The notes: generated by a model from the sequence alone, not told the origin. A DNA stretch of 64,000 nt from Caballeronia calidae (GCF_900044055.2 NZ_FCOX02000015.1:62001-126000), one strand, 5' to 3'; shown: positions 45,642-55,312, numbered from the stretch's first letter. A program made the numbers and translations.

Positions 45642-46649
45642 TCACTTCCTGAATTGCTGATTCCGCCATGCGCGAGGTGATGTGCCAAATCTCGCCGTGA
45701 ACCATTGCGTGAAGGTTGACTGTCGGGGATAGCCAAGCAGCATCGCCACGCGCCCGATTGGAAAACGCCGATTGGTCAGGTAGCGAACTGCGAGCTCGCG
45801 GCGAACCTCGTCGACCAGATTCGAGAAGTTGGTACCGGCCATTCCGAGTTGGCGTTGCATTGTGCGTACGCTCAGATGAAGGTGGCTTGCAACCTGGTCC
45901 ACGGCAGCTTGCTCAATGGGCAACAGCAGGTAGATGGTCTTGCGGACATCCAGGACGATCGAATGCGCCTCTGACAAGTTCAGCGGGCTGGCCAGGCTTT
46001 CCGCATACCTCACGAGTTCCGGGTCGGCATTCGGATTTGGCCGGTCGAGATCCTCGGCGGCGCACGCAATGCCATTGAAGTCGCTGTCGAACGCCACGGG
46101 GCATCCGAAGAAACGCCGGTGATAATTCACGCTGGCCGGCCCGGGATGGGCGAAGTAGACGCCTCGTGGTTGCCAGTGTTCTCCCAGGAGGGCGACACAG
46201 GTGCGGGCCAGAACCCCAATGGCAAGTTCCGTAGCCTGACGCGTCGGAATCCCTTGGTCGGCGATGATCTCTTCGCGGATCACGACCGTGCTTGCGCCCG
46301 CTTCCACGTAAATGGCCAGCGCTTCGTTGAGCAGGTGGCGATATTGAACCGCCGCCAGCAGTACTTCCCGCAGGGTGCGTTTGTGCGAGAGCATGAGTTC
46401 GAGCATGCCGAAATCCAATGGCTGGCGGGTGTCGGCCATCTCCAAACCGAACGTGGGGCACTGCGCATTCGACGCGGCACTTTCCAGCAGCTGGCAAACG
46501 GCTGTGATTGGAATGCGATGCTCGAGATTGGGCAGGACAGCGGCATCGAGCCCCACCTGCTTCAGCAGTTCCTGGGGCGCGAGACCGTGTCGCCGGGCCA
46601 CCTGCAAGTAGCCGTTCAACGCTCTGGCACGGACCATCGGCTCTGCCAC
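45642..46649 (-). CDS. AraC-family regulator (OruR/ArgR-like architecture)
   Basis: A 335-residue regulator with the AraC_bind-type N-terminal domain (residues about 15-190; HRIPITAVCQLLESA) and C-terminal AraC HTH (QVASHLHLSVRTMQRQLG; IGRVAMLLGYPRQSTFTQWF). The start is taken as GTG at 46649 because GAGGAG lies eight bases upstream; the ATG at 46637 is possible. Divergent from the BKACE gene, so it probably activates the acetoacetate-forming operon in response to its substrate. Confidence 0.9.
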   Translation of the reverse strand: MAEPMVRARALNGYLQVARRHGLAPQELLKQVGLDAAVLPNLEHRIPITAVCQLLESAASNAQCPTFGLEMADTRQPLDFGMLELMLSHKRTLREVLLAAVQYRHLLNEALAIYVEAGASTVVIREEIIADQGIPTRQATELAIGVLARTCVALLGEHWQPRGVYFAHPGPASVNYHRRFFGCPVAFDSDFNGIACAAEDLDRPNPNADPELVRYAESLASPLNLSEAHSIVLDVRKTIYLLLPIEQAAVDQVASHLHLSVRTMQRQLGMAGTNFSNLVDEVRRELAVRYLTNRRFPIGRVAMLLGYPRQSTFTQWFTARFGTSPRAWRNQQFRK

Positions 46650-46842
46650 TTTGCGATCTCCTCGGCACATCAGCCGTGCACTTTAAAGCACTCGAGCGCG
46701 TGGTTGGTATTTTCCCTACTGGCGCCAAAACGAAAATAACTGGCGCCGTAACGAAAAAGTCTATCGCAAGGGCGGCCTACAGTGTAGCCATGCACCCAAC
46801 GGCAAGCCGACATCGGTGCCCAACACCCAAGGAGCCCATTCC

Positions 46843-47898
46843 ATGCAATTCCTCGACGATTCGCTTCACCCCGCAAACCAGCAGAAGGTTGTCATCACGG
46901 TCGCCCCTTACGCCCCGGAGTGGATGCCTGCCGATTTCCCGGAAGACATTGCAGTCACCATGGACGAGCAGATTCAAAAGGCCGTCGACTGCTATGAAGC
47001 CGGGGCGAGGGTGCTGCACCTGCACGTGCGCGAACTCGATGGCAAAGGCTCGAAGCGCCTGTCCAAGTTCAACGAATTGATCGCCGGCGTGCGCAAGGCA
47101 GTGCCCGACATGATCATCCAGGTCGGCGGCTCGATTTCTTTCGCACCGGAAGACGAAGGCCAGGCCGCGAAGTGGCTGTCCGACGACACCCGCCACATGC
47201 TCGCGGAACTGGACCCGAAACCGGACCAGGTGACGATCGCGATCAATACCACGCAGATGAACATCATGGAGTTGATGACGCCGGATGCCGTGGCAGGAAC
47301 CTCGCTCGCCGAGCCGGCATTGCAGCAAGCCTATCGCGAGATGACTGTTCCGGCAGGCCCGGGTTGGGTTGAAGAGCACTTGCGGCGCCTGCAGGCTGCC
47401 GGTATCCAGCCGCACTTCCAGCTCGCGGGCGTTCACTCCTACGACACGATCGAACGCATGATCCGCCGCGGCATCTACAAAGGCCCGGTCAACCTGACCT
47501 GGATCGGCATCGCCGGCGGCGCCGACGGCCCCAATCCCTACAATTTCATGTACCTCCTGCAGCGTGCAGCCGACGGCGTCTGCGTCACTTCGGAGTCTCT
47601 TCTGCATAACGTGCTGCCGCTTAACATGATGTCGATGGCAATGGGATTCCATCCTCGCGTCGGGACGGAGGACACGCTGACCGATCAGCGCGGCAATCGC
47701 ATGACGTCCGTGCAGCAAATCAAGCAGTGCGTGCGCGTTGCCCATGAGCTCGGCCGCGACATCGCCACCGGCAAGGAAGCCCGCGAAATCTACCGCATCG
47801 GTACCTGGTACGACAGTATCGACGAGACGCTGACCGCGAACGGCATGGCGCCCAACCGCCAGCCAGGCATCCGAGGCGTTCCGCTGCGCGCTGCCTGA
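46843..47898 (+). CDS. BKACE-family beta-keto acid cleavage enzyme (DUF849)
   Basis: A 351-residue enzyme of the beta-keto acid cleavage family (3-keto-5-aminohexanoate cleavage enzyme type), which with acetyl-CoA splits a beta-keto acid into acetoacetate and a new acyl-CoA. Zinc-binding HLHVRE (about 57-62), the GGSISFAPEDEG strand and HFQLAGVHSYDTI are visible. ATG at 46843 has AAGGAG eight bases upstream. A downstream acetoacetyl-CoA synthetase would use the acetoacetate. Known members act on dehydrocarnitine, 3-keto-5-aminohexanoate and other keto acids; the substrate here is not known. Confidence 0.9.
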   Translation: MQFLDDSLHPANQQKVVITVAPYAPEWMPADFPEDIAVTMDEQIQKAVDCYEAGARVLHLHVRELDGKGSKRLSKFNELIAGVRKAVPDMIIQVGGSISFAPEDEGQAAKWLSDDTRHMLAELDPKPDQVTIAINTTQMNIMELMTPDAVAGTSLAEPALQQAYREMTVPAGPGWVEEHLRRLQAAGIQPHFQLAGVHSYDTIERMIRRGIYKGPVNLTWIGIAGGADGPNPYNFMYLLQRAADGVCVTSESLLHNVLPLNMMSMAMGFHPRVGTEDTLTDQRGNRMTSVQQIKQCVRVAHELGRDIATGKEAREIYRIGTWYDSIDETLTANGMAPNRQPGIRGVPLRAA

Positions 47899-48038
47899 GA
47901 GAACGATCGCACGTCGAGACTCCAGTGCCCTGGTTGCTTCGCCATCCTTATGAAGTAACGACTTTTCCGGTTTCGTTGTGAGACTGCCAGACAGAAAGAG
48001 GTTCTCCATGAAAGAGCCTCGCCTCGGAGACATCAATC

Positions 48039-49379
48039 ATGAACTTACACTCCGCCGCGCCGCGCTCGGACGACCGCGACGGCTATCTTGTCAGTCGGCG
48101 TCAGGCCTGGTTCGCCTTCGCGATGACCTTCGCACTTATGTTGTTCGATTACATCGACCGTCAGGTCATCGTGTCCTTGTTTCCGCACCTGAAGGCCGCC
48201 TGGGGTCTGTCGGACATGCAGCTTGGCAGCCTTGTGTCGATCATCTCGATCGTCGTGGCGGCTGGCGGCCTTCCTGTCGCGCTGATGGCTGACCGCGTCA
48301 GCCGGGTCAAGAGCATCTTTGTGATGGCGACGGTCTGGAGCCTGGCGACGATCTCCTGCATGTTCGCGCGCAACTTCGGACAGCTCTTCGCAGCGCGCGC
48401 CATCGTCGGGCTTGGCGAGACCGGCTATGGCTCGGTGGGCGGCGCCCTGATTGCCAGCCTGTTTCCGAAGCGACTGCGTACCACACTGCTTGGCGCCTTT
48501 TTTGCGGCGGCCTCGCTCGGTTCCGTGCTTGGCGTAATGCTGGGTGGCGTTGTCGCGGCCCATTGGGGATGGAAGGCGGCATTCGGTGTCGTCGGCGTTC
48601 CGGGCCTGCTCCTGGCTTTCCTGTACCTGCTTGTGCCGGACTATAAGACTGTGGAACTCGCCCCGCGCGTTGGCCACGCACGGCACTCCGTGCGGAGCTT
48701 TGCGAGGCAAATCGTCTCGACACTGGCCGGTTCGCCCACGGTGTGGTGGACCTGCTTAGGCGCCGCGCTTCAACTCGTCGTCGTGTCGATGATCTGGTCG
48801 TGGCTTCCGAGCTATTTCCACCGTTATCACGGCGCTGCCTCGGATCACGCCGGCATGCTGGCCGCGGTGATTGTGCTGTGCGGCGCGGTGGGCTCGGTCA
48901 TCTGGGGCGTGATAGCGGACCGACTCGCCGTTCGCCGGCCGCGCAACAAACTGGTGATGATGGCCATCCTGTGCACGGCCACGTTGCTGGTCTTCGTGAC
49001 GGCCTTTGGCTGCACGATGTCCGCGAACCTGCAGTTCCTGCTGATCGCCCTGGGTGGTTTCCTGATGATGTGCACGGTGGCGCCCACCGCCACCGTGGTG
49101 CTCAACGTGATTCATCCGGGTGTCCGGTCCACTGGCGCCGCCATTCTGGCGCTGTTCCAGAATCTCTTCGGCTTGGCTGTCGGTCCCTTTGTAGGTGGCC
49201 TGCTGTCCGATGCCTTTGGCCTGCAGGTGGCGCTCGCCGTCATGCCCGCTTTCGGTTTGTTCGCTGCCCTGTGTTTCCTGCTGGCCACGCGTACCTACGA
49301 ATCGGAACTGGCGAAGGTGGAGCATATCCGCCTGGATGTCGCGACCTCATCGACGTCCCCGATGACGGTATCGGCCTGA
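48039..49379 (+). CDS. MFS transporter (anion:cation symporter-like)
   Basis: A 446-residue, 12-helix major facilitator. Motifs include FDYIDRQVIVSLFPHLK in helix 1, the loop motif MADRVSRVKS, GLGETGYGSVGGALIASLFPKRLR and the second-half IADRLAVRRPRNK. It resembles the ACS/hexuronate-type symporters of organic acids. ATG at 48039 has GGAG nine bases upstream. It is in the BKACE operon, so it probably imports the acid that is degraded there. Confidence 0.9.
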   Translation: MNLHSAAPRSDDRDGYLVSRRQAWFAFAMTFALMLFDYIDRQVIVSLFPHLKAAWGLSDMQLGSLVSIISIVVAAGGLPVALMADRVSRVKSIFVMATVWSLATISCMFARNFGQLFAARAIVGLGETGYGSVGGALIASLFPKRLRTTLLGAFFAAASLGSVLGVMLGGVVAAHWGWKAAFGVVGVPGLLLAFLYLLVPDYKTVELAPRVGHARHSVRSFARQIVSTLAGSPTVWWTCLGAALQLVVVSMIWSWLPSYFHRYHGAASDHAGMLAAVIVLCGAVGSVIWGVIADRLAVRRPRNKLVMMAILCTATLLVFVTAFGCTMSANLQFLLIALGGFLMMCTVAPTATVVLNVIHPGVRSTGAAILALFQNLFGLAVGPFVGGLLSDAFGLQVALAVMPAFGLFAALCFLLATRTYESELAKVEHIRLDVATSSTSPMTVSA

Positions 49380-49432
49380 GCCGCGCAACCATGTTCCTTG
49401 ACTGTAAAGAAACCCTTATCGGTAGCCAAGCA

Positions 49433-51439
49433 ATGAGCATTTCCATGAGTCCGACCCTGAACGTTGATGCACTGACGCCTGCCTGGTCGCCGTCTGCAGA
49501 CGTCATCGACCACGCCCGCGTCACGCAATTCATGCGGTGGCTCGAAGCAGAGCGCGGCCTGTCATTCGCAAACTACGACGCCTTGTGGCAGTGGTCCGTC
49601 GACGAGATCGACGCCTTCTGGCTGGCGCTGTGGGATTGGGCGGGCATCCCGTCGATCCGGAAGCCAAGCGTCGCACTGGCTGACGCCACCATGCCGGGCG
49701 CTGCGTGGTTCCCGGGCGTGCAGATGAATTACGTCGAACAGGTGTTTCGACACGCCGCAGCGGGCCGGCCCGCAATTGTCTACCGCGACGAGGCGGGAGA
49801 GGCGGGAGAAATCAGCTGGGCCGAACTGGAACGGCAGGTTGCGGGCCTGGCTTCCTCCTTGCGCGGCATGGGTGTAGTTCGGGGCGACAGGGTTGCCGCG
49901 TACCTGTCCAATACCCCGCACGCGATCGTTGCGTTTCTCGCCGTGGCCAGCATCGGTGCCATCTGGTCGGCTTGTGCGCCCGATATGGGGGACTTGGCGG
50001 TGCTGGATCGCTTCCGCCAGATCGAGCCCAAGGTCTTGATCGCCGTCGACGGCTATCGGTATGGCGGCAGGGAATTCGATCGTCGACCGGTACTGCGCAC
50101 GCTGCTTGAGCAGTTGACGAGCGTCGAGCATGTCGTCGTCGTTCCGACGCTGCGTGGCCAGGACGATCACCACGGACTTTCCAACGTGGTGACGTGGGCC
50201 GAAGCGATTTCCAAGCACGCGCTGCCGCTTAACGTCGAGCACGTGCCATTCGACCATCCGTTGTGGATTGTCTACTCCTCAGGGACGACCGGCCTGCCGA
50301 AGCCCATCGTTCACTCGCAGGGCGGCATCGTGCTCGAGCACGTCAAGCTCACCACGCTCCATCTGGATCTGCATGCCGGCGACCGCTTTTTCTGGCAGGC
50401 CAGTACCGGCTGGATCATGTGGAACCTGCAGGTCGGCGGATTGCTCGCAGGCGCGACTGTGTGCCTGTTCGACGGCAATCCGGGCTATCCCGACATGAAT
50501 GCGCTGTGGCGATTCATCGGTGAGGCGGAGGTGAATGTCTTCGGTGCGGGCGCGGCGTACTTCCAGGCTTGTGAAAAGTCCGCCATCGAGCCGCGCAACG
50601 TGGCCAATCTGTCCCAACTGCGCGCCATCGGCTCGACCGGTTCTCCGCTGTCGCCGGAAGGTTACCGGTGGATCCTCGATCGCGTCGGCCCGATCTGGAT
50701 CAACGCACTCTCCGGCGGCACTGACTTTGCCGGTTGCTTTGTCGCAGGCGTGCCCACGCTGCCCGTCTTCCTTGGCGAAATGCAGTCGCGCTGCCTGGGC
50801 GCGCGGGTGGAGGCCTTCGACGACGCAGGCAACGCAGTGGTCGACGAGGTCGGTGAGCTGGTCTGCACGGCACCCATGCCGTCGATGCCGCTTTGTTTCT
50901 GGAACGACAAGGGCAACGCACGCTACCGCGACAGCTACTTCGACATGTATCCCGGAGTCTGGCGCCATGGAGACTGGGTCCGCATCACCTCGAGAGGTGG
51001 CGCCATCATCTATGGCCGTTCGGACGCCACGATCAATCGCCACGGCATCCGCATGGGGACCAGCGAGTTGTACCGGGCCGTGGAAGAGTTGCCCGAGGTG
51101 CTGGACAGCATGGTCGTGGATCTCGAGTACCTCGGCCGAGAGTCTTACATGCCCCTGTTCGTGGTGTTGCGTCCGGGTGCCGAACTGACGCCCGCGCTCA
51201 CCGGGAGCATTCGCCAGCGTATCAAGGTCGCGCTCTCGGCTCGGCACGTGCCGAACGACGTGTTCCAGGTGTCGGCGATTCCGCGCACCCTGTCCGGCAA
51301 GAAGATGGAACTGCCCATCAAGAAGCTGCTGCTCGGGCAGCCGCTGGTGAAAGTGGCCAGTCCGGACACCATGGCGAATCCGGAAAGCCTGGATTGGTTC
51401 GCCCAGTTTGCCGCCGATCGCACCGCGATGGCACGGTAA
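49433..51439 (+). CDS. Acetoacetyl-CoA synthetase
   Basis: A 668-residue AMP-forming ligase that activates acetoacetate with ATP and CoA. ANL motifs: YSSGTTGLPKPIVHSQGG (A3), SGGTDFAGCF (A5-like), HGDWVRITSRGGAIIYGRSD (A8) and the catalytic Lys in SGKKMELPIKKLL near the C-terminus. The N-terminal ACAS_N-like section (ANYDALWQWSVDEIDAFW) fits the acetoacetyl-CoA branch. ATG at 49433 is preferred (an in-frame ATG at 49391 exists). The long open frame before it overlaps the MFS gene in another frame and is not coding. Follows BKACE and the transporter, making an acetoacetate-consuming step. Confidence 0.93.
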   Translation: MSISMSPTLNVDALTPAWSPSADVIDHARVTQFMRWLEAERGLSFANYDALWQWSVDEIDAFWLALWDWAGIPSIRKPSVALADATMPGAAWFPGVQMNYVEQVFRHAAAGRPAIVYRDEAGEAGEISWAELERQVAGLASSLRGMGVVRGDRVAAYLSNTPHAIVAFLAVASIGAIWSACAPDMGDLAVLDRFRQIEPKVLIAVDGYRYGGREFDRRPVLRTLLEQLTSVEHVVVVPTLRGQDDHHGLSNVVTWAEAISKHALPLNVEHVPFDHPLWIVYSSGTTGLPKPIVHSQGGIVLEHVKLTTLHLDLHAGDRFFWQASTGWIMWNLQVGGLLAGATVCLFDGNPGYPDMNALWRFIGEAEVNVFGAGAAYFQACEKSAIEPRNVANLSQLRAIGSTGSPLSPEGYRWILDRVGPIWINALSGGTDFAGCFVAGVPTLPVFLGEMQSRCLGARVEAFDDAGNAVVDEVGELVCTAPMPSMPLCFWNDKGNARYRDSYFDMYPGVWRHGDWVRITSRGGAIIYGRSDATINRHGIRMGTSELYRAVEELPEVLDSMVVDLEYLGRESYMPLFVVLRPGAELTPALTGSIRQRIKVALSARHVPNDVFQVSAIPRTLSGKKMELPIKKLLLGQPLVKVASPDTMANPESLDWFAQFAADRTAMAR

Positions 51440-51525
51440 TCAATATTTGCGCGCCCGCGACGAGGTGCCGATCCGGCACACAGCTGAGGCGCCCCTACTC
51501 AGACGATGAATCAAGGAGACAAATC

Positions 51526-52506
51526 ATGGCAAAAGCTGTTCGTTTTTATGAAACCGGTGGTCCTGAGGTCCTGCGCTATGAGGACGTGACGGTCGGCGAA
51601 CCCGGACCGGGTCAGATCAAGTTGCGCCAAGAGGCGGTCGGCCTCAACTTTGCGGACATCTACTTTCGCACGGGCCTGTATCCGGCGCCGCTGCCCTCGG
51701 GCATCGGGACGGAGGCCGCCGGCGTGGTGGAAGCGGTGGGGCCGGGAGTGACCAATGTGGTGGTCGGCGATCGCGTGACCTATACCGGCGCGGCAAACAC
51801 GCTCGGCGCGTATTGCTCGGAGCGGCTCATTCCTGCGGCTCCGCTCATCCGGCTGCCCGAGGGCATTGCCTGTGATACGGCCGCAGCCATGACGATGCGC
51901 GGCCTCACCTCGGCTTACCTGATGCGCCGCATTTACGCCTTCAAGGAAGGCGACACCATCCTGCTGCACGCGGCGGCCGGCGGTGTGGGGCTGATCGTGT
52001 CGCAGTGGGCGAAGCTGCTCGGGCTGACGGTCATCGGCACGGTTTCCAGTGAAGCCAAGGCCGAGGTTGCCCGCGCCCATGGGTGCGACCACATCATCAA
52101 TTACAGCCATGAGAAGGTCGCCGCGCGGGTGCGTGAGTTGACCGATGGCGTGGGCGTCAACGTCGTGATCGACAGCGTCGGCAAGGACACTTTCGAGGCC
52201 TCGCTCGACTCGGTCAAACGCCGGGGCCTGGTCGTCTGCGTCGGCACCGCGTCGGGCCCGATCCCGCCGTTCAATCCGCAGATCCTTGCCTTCAAGGGCT
52301 CGCCGTACCTGACCCGTCCGGCGCTGGCTGACTATATCGCCGATCCTGCCGAGAAGGCGGACCTTGCCGGCGAGCTGTTTGGCCACGTGGCATCGGGCCG
52401 CATCCGCATCGAGATCAACCAGCGCTACGCCCTGGAGGAGGCCGCGAACGCTCATCGTGATCTGGAGTCGCGCAAGACGACCGGCTCGTCGGTCTTCGTG
52501 ATCTGA
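51526..52506 (+). CDS. NADPH:quinone oxidoreductase-like MDR enzyme
   Basis: A 326-residue zinc-free medium-chain dehydrogenase/reductase of the quinone oxidoreductase (Qor) family. Typical segments: MAKAVRFYETGGPEVLRYED, GTEAAGVVEAVGPGV, and the nucleotide-binding LLHAAAGGVGLIVSQWAKLLG. ATG at 51526 has AAGGAG eight bases upstream. Its role in the operon is unclear; it may reduce an enone intermediate. Confidence 0.92.
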   Translation: MAKAVRFYETGGPEVLRYEDVTVGEPGPGQIKLRQEAVGLNFADIYFRTGLYPAPLPSGIGTEAAGVVEAVGPGVTNVVVGDRVTYTGAANTLGAYCSERLIPAAPLIRLPEGIACDTAAAMTMRGLTSAYLMRRIYAFKEGDTILLHAAAGGVGLIVSQWAKLLGLTVIGTVSSEAKAEVARAHGCDHIINYSHEKVAARVRELTDGVGVNVVIDSVGKDTFEASLDSVKRRGLVVCVGTASGPIPPFNPQILAFKGSPYLTRPALADYIADPAEKADLAGELFGHVASGRIRIEINQRYALEEAANAHRDLESRKTTGSSVFVI

Positions 52507-52516
52507 GGAAGAAACG

Positions 52517-53341
52517 ATGCGTATAGAACAACTGACTTACGCCCTTGGCGCCGAACTGACCGGCGTCAAGCTGGCAGACGCCCTTCACGACGAAGGCCTT
52601 TTCGCCGAGATCCGCGCGGCGCTGCTGAAGCATCGCGTTCTGTTTCTGCGCGACCAGGAATTCAGCCGCGCAGAGCACGTAGCGTTCGCCCGGCGCTTCG
52701 GCGATCTCGAGGGCCATCCGGTAGCAGGAAGCGACCCCGAGCATCCCGGTCTCGTGCGGATCTACCGCACGCCCGAGCAGCCGAATGACCGGTATGAAAA
52801 CGCCTGGCATTCGGATGCGACCTGGCGCGAGGCGCCGCCGTTCGGCGCAGTACTGCGCTGCGTCGAGTGCCCGCCCGTCGGTGGAGACACCATGTGGGCC
52901 AACATGGTGCTGGCCTACGAAAAACTGCCCGAACATGTCAAGGCGGAGATCGCCGAGTTGCGTGCGCGTCACAACATCGAGGCGGTGTTCGGCGCGATCA
53001 TGCCGATCGACAGGCGGCTGGCACTCAAGGCGCAATACCCGGACGCAGAACACCCGGTCGTTCGCGCGCACCCCGAAACCGGCGAAAAGGTTCTCTACGT
53101 CAACGTCTTCACGACCCACTTCACCAACTTCCACACCCCGGCGCGGGTGCGCTACGGCGCCGATGCGAACCCGGGGGCCGCGGACTTGCTGCGCTACCTG
53201 ATCAGTCAGGCGTCCATTCCGGAATACCAGGTGCGCTGGCGCTGGAAGCCCAACAGCGTCGCAATCTGGGACAACAGCGCGACGCAGCACTACGCCGTCA
53301 TGGATTATCCGCCCTGCCATCGCAGGATATCGCGGTCATGA
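52517..53341 (+). pseudogene. TauD/TfdA-family dioxygenase, C-terminus lost by fusion
   Basis: Fe(II)/2-oxoglutarate dioxygenase: HSDATW carries the His-x-Asp ligand pair, and the distal His lies in WDNSATQHYAVMDYPP. The normal end (an Arg-containing segment and a few more residues after PPCHRR) is replaced by ISRS and a stop because the sequence jumps into the middle of an acyl-CoA ligase gene near 53325. All three metal ligands remain, but the 2-oxoglutarate-anchoring Arg region is at the break, so activity is uncertain. It starts 10 bases after the oxidoreductase and belongs to the same operon. Confidence 0.82.
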
Positions 53342-53706
53342 CGCCCGACGGGTTTATCCAGATCGTCGACCGCATCAAGGATGTGATCAAAACGGGCGGC
53401 GAATGGGTGTCATCGATCGAAGTCGAGAGCCTGATCACGGGCGTGGCCGGCGTGCAGGAATGTGCGGTGGTCGGCGTGCGCGACGAAAAGTGGGGAGAAC
53501 GGCCCATGGCGTTCGTCGTTCGCGATGCGGAAATGGGCGTGTGCGTTGAGGCGATTCGTGAACGGCTGATGCAGCATGTTGATGCCAAGCGGCTCAGCAA
53601 ATACGCGGTGCCTGATGCGGAGCGCATTGCCTTCGTCGCGGAAATCCCGAAAACCAGCGTGGGCAAGATCAACAAGAAGTTGCTTCGTGAGCGAGGCTTG
53701 GCATGA
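53323..53706 (+). pseudogene. C-terminal fragment of an acyl-CoA ligase
   Basis: Only the C-terminal domain of an AMP-forming acyl-CoA ligase remains: DIAVMTPDGFIQIVDRIKDVIK (hinge), GGEWVSSIEVE, and the catalytic-Lys end KTSVGKINKKLLRERGLA. The adenylating N-terminal part (about 400 residues) is missing and the frame is fused to the dioxygenase gene by a deletion. Cannot be a functional ligase. Confidence 0.85.
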
Positions 53707-54146
53707 CTGATCAAGCTCAGCCAAGCAGCGCGCCGAATCTGGTGCCGGTCGCGTTGGCGACTGAGCTTTCCCCCGGCCAACGCAAGCTTGTCTTCGCCAA
53801 GGGCAAGAGCGTCGTTATGTTCAACGTCGCAGGGACGATCCACGCCATTGAGAATTCCTGGCCCAACAACGGCGCATCGCTGGCGAGCGGCTGTATCGAC
53901 GGAACGGTGTTGCGATGTCCCGCCCATGGGTTGAAGTTTGACCTGGCCGAACCCGACGAAGGGAGGGCGGGCTGTGCCTGCACACGTTTCCCGTGCGCGA
54001 GATGGGAGGTATGTGATCTTGCAGACCGAAGCTGGCGACCACTGGCCCATGCCGCGAATGGGCCGGTAATGCGGCAATGTAGCGCCCGCCCGCCGCGGAC
54101 AACGCCCGGGACAATCGAGGCGGGAAGGCCTGTGGCGGGAACATGA
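53703..54146 (+). pseudogene. Rieske-type ferredoxin with lost cluster ligands and frameshifts
   Basis: The reading frame resembles a small Rieske ferredoxin (second ligand pair in RCPAHGLKFDL is intact), but the first pair, normally CPHxG, reads WPNNG, so one Cys and one His ligand are gone. After about residue 87 the frame differs from the family; the expected end (QTEAGDHWPMPRMGR) is present in another frame around 54020-54070, so frameshifts occurred. The gene overlaps the ligase fragment by 4 bases. Confidence 0.75.
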
Positions 54147-54225
54147 CGGAAACGACTCAGTGAACCGCGTGCAATTCTTCCGGCCTGCTAGACTGGAAGT
54201 TCCCCTGCAAACCATGGAGGGAGAC

Positions 54226-54414
54226 ATGACGACCGTCTACGTCGTGAAGACCGGTGCGCAGTTCCTCTGCACCGCCGAGGACGGTGACATGGGGCTGGCA
54301 CCTGCGGTCGAAGAAGCCACGTCCTTTCTCTCGTATGAGGAAGCGGAAAAAGCAGCGAGTGAGCACACCGATCCCGGGTACGAAATCGTGGCCGTCGACG
54401 TCACCAGAAGCTGA
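54226..54414 (+). CDS. Small conserved hypothetical protein (62 aa)
   Basis: A 62-residue protein, acidic, starting MTTVYVVKTGAQFLC and ending EIVAVDVTRS. GGAGGGAGAC directly before ATG 54226 supports the start; longer in-frame starts at 54160 and 54214 lack such a site. Alternating strands suggest a small alpha/beta fold. No named family recognised. Confidence 0.6.
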   Translation: MTTVYVVKTGAQFLCTAEDGDMGLAPAVEEATSFLSYEEAEKAASEHTDPGYEIVAVDVTRS

Positions 54415-54839
54415 TGCGTAGTCGGCTGCCGGGCGCTTGTGCGGGAGGGCTCTTGCAATTGGCCGGCGCCATGCGATCTGGTGCTCCGGTCGGCTGCGTC
54501 CGAATCCTCTTGGAAGGACTGCGTCCTGCAGCGAAATTCGCACTTTGCATGCAACGTGCGCGCCTACAGCGCGGGCTCATAGCCGCCGCGAACGTTTGCA
54601 CCGGTTCAGCAAACCGTCCACAGCATGCGGTACAGAGTATGGCGCTTGAAGACCCGTCACCCCGGCCATCTACCAAGCGCGCCGCCGCCGTCTTCGTGGC
54701 GCGATGAATATCGCCGCCGAACTGCCCCACGGCCTCGCGGCCTCGTGCGCAAGGTTCTATTTTGTCTCAGTACGGCCAACTTCGGTCGTTCGATCTTGCG
54801 TCCGATAGCGGACGGTCACGCGGCAGATGCACTACTCTT
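54415..54839. other. Non-coding gap
   Basis: 425 bases between the small gene and the response regulator. Short frames on both strands overlap one another and are not convincing. No hairpin with a T-run and no repeat was recognised. Confidence 0.4.
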
Positions 54840-55235
54840 TCAATGAGAGTCGATGCCGGGTTGAAGGCCCATCGCCACCGTAGCCAAAAGAGCGGGCAAC
54901 ATGACCGGTTTTGCAAGGTGGCAGTCGAACCCTGACCGGAGCGATTCGGCACGCTCGGACACTGATACAAGGCCGGTAACCGCCACCAGTAGTGGGGAAG
55001 GTGTGGCTTGTAAGCGGCGAATCTCTCTTGCTACCGCACGTCCGTCCATACCGGGCATCTGGATATCGAGGACAACAACGTCAGGCCGCCATGCACTGTA
55101 CGTCGCGAGTGCTTCCACTCCGTCTCTGGCTGTCCGAGTGTCATACCCGTGCGCGTCTAAAAACAACGCATATGCGTCCAACAAATTCGGGTCGTCGTCC
55201 GCGATAAGCACTCGCGATGCGTTCCCGGTAGCCAT
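54840..55235 (-). CDS. Stand-alone response regulator receiver protein
   Basis: A 131-residue single REC domain without output domain: acidic pocket VLIADDDPN, phosphorylation Asp in VVVLDIQMPGMDG (about residue 56), Thr in AVTG and Lys in CHLAKPVM. Such proteins pass signals by protein contact. ATG at 55235 with GGAG upstream was chosen. Divergent from a histidine kinase gene 78 bases away. Confidence 0.9.
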   Translation of the reverse strand: MATGNASRVLIADDDPNLLDAYALFLDAHGYDTRTARDGVEALATYSAWRPDVVVLDIQMPGMDGRAVAREIRRLQATPSPLLVAVTGLVSVSERAESLRSGFDCHLAKPVMLPALLATVAMGLQPGIDSH

Positions 55236-55312
55236 CGAATTCTCCAAGGGCGATCTTTAATAACAGCAATTACCGGACCCGAAGAAACGCTGCGATTTGT
55301 TTGCGTGTCACA

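Noticed and set aside
46777-48036. Open frame of 419 codons on the minus strand
   Set aside because: Antisense of the BKACE gene, which has clear zinc-site motifs and a good ribosome site.
48743-49432. N-terminal extension of the acetoacetyl-CoA synthetase frame
   Set aside because: This part overlaps the MFS gene in another frame; the ligase homology starts only after 49433.
50893-51525. N-terminal extension of the quinone oxidoreductase frame
   Set aside because: Out-of-frame translation of the synthetase gene; MAKAVRFYETGG at 51526 with AAGGAG is the real start.
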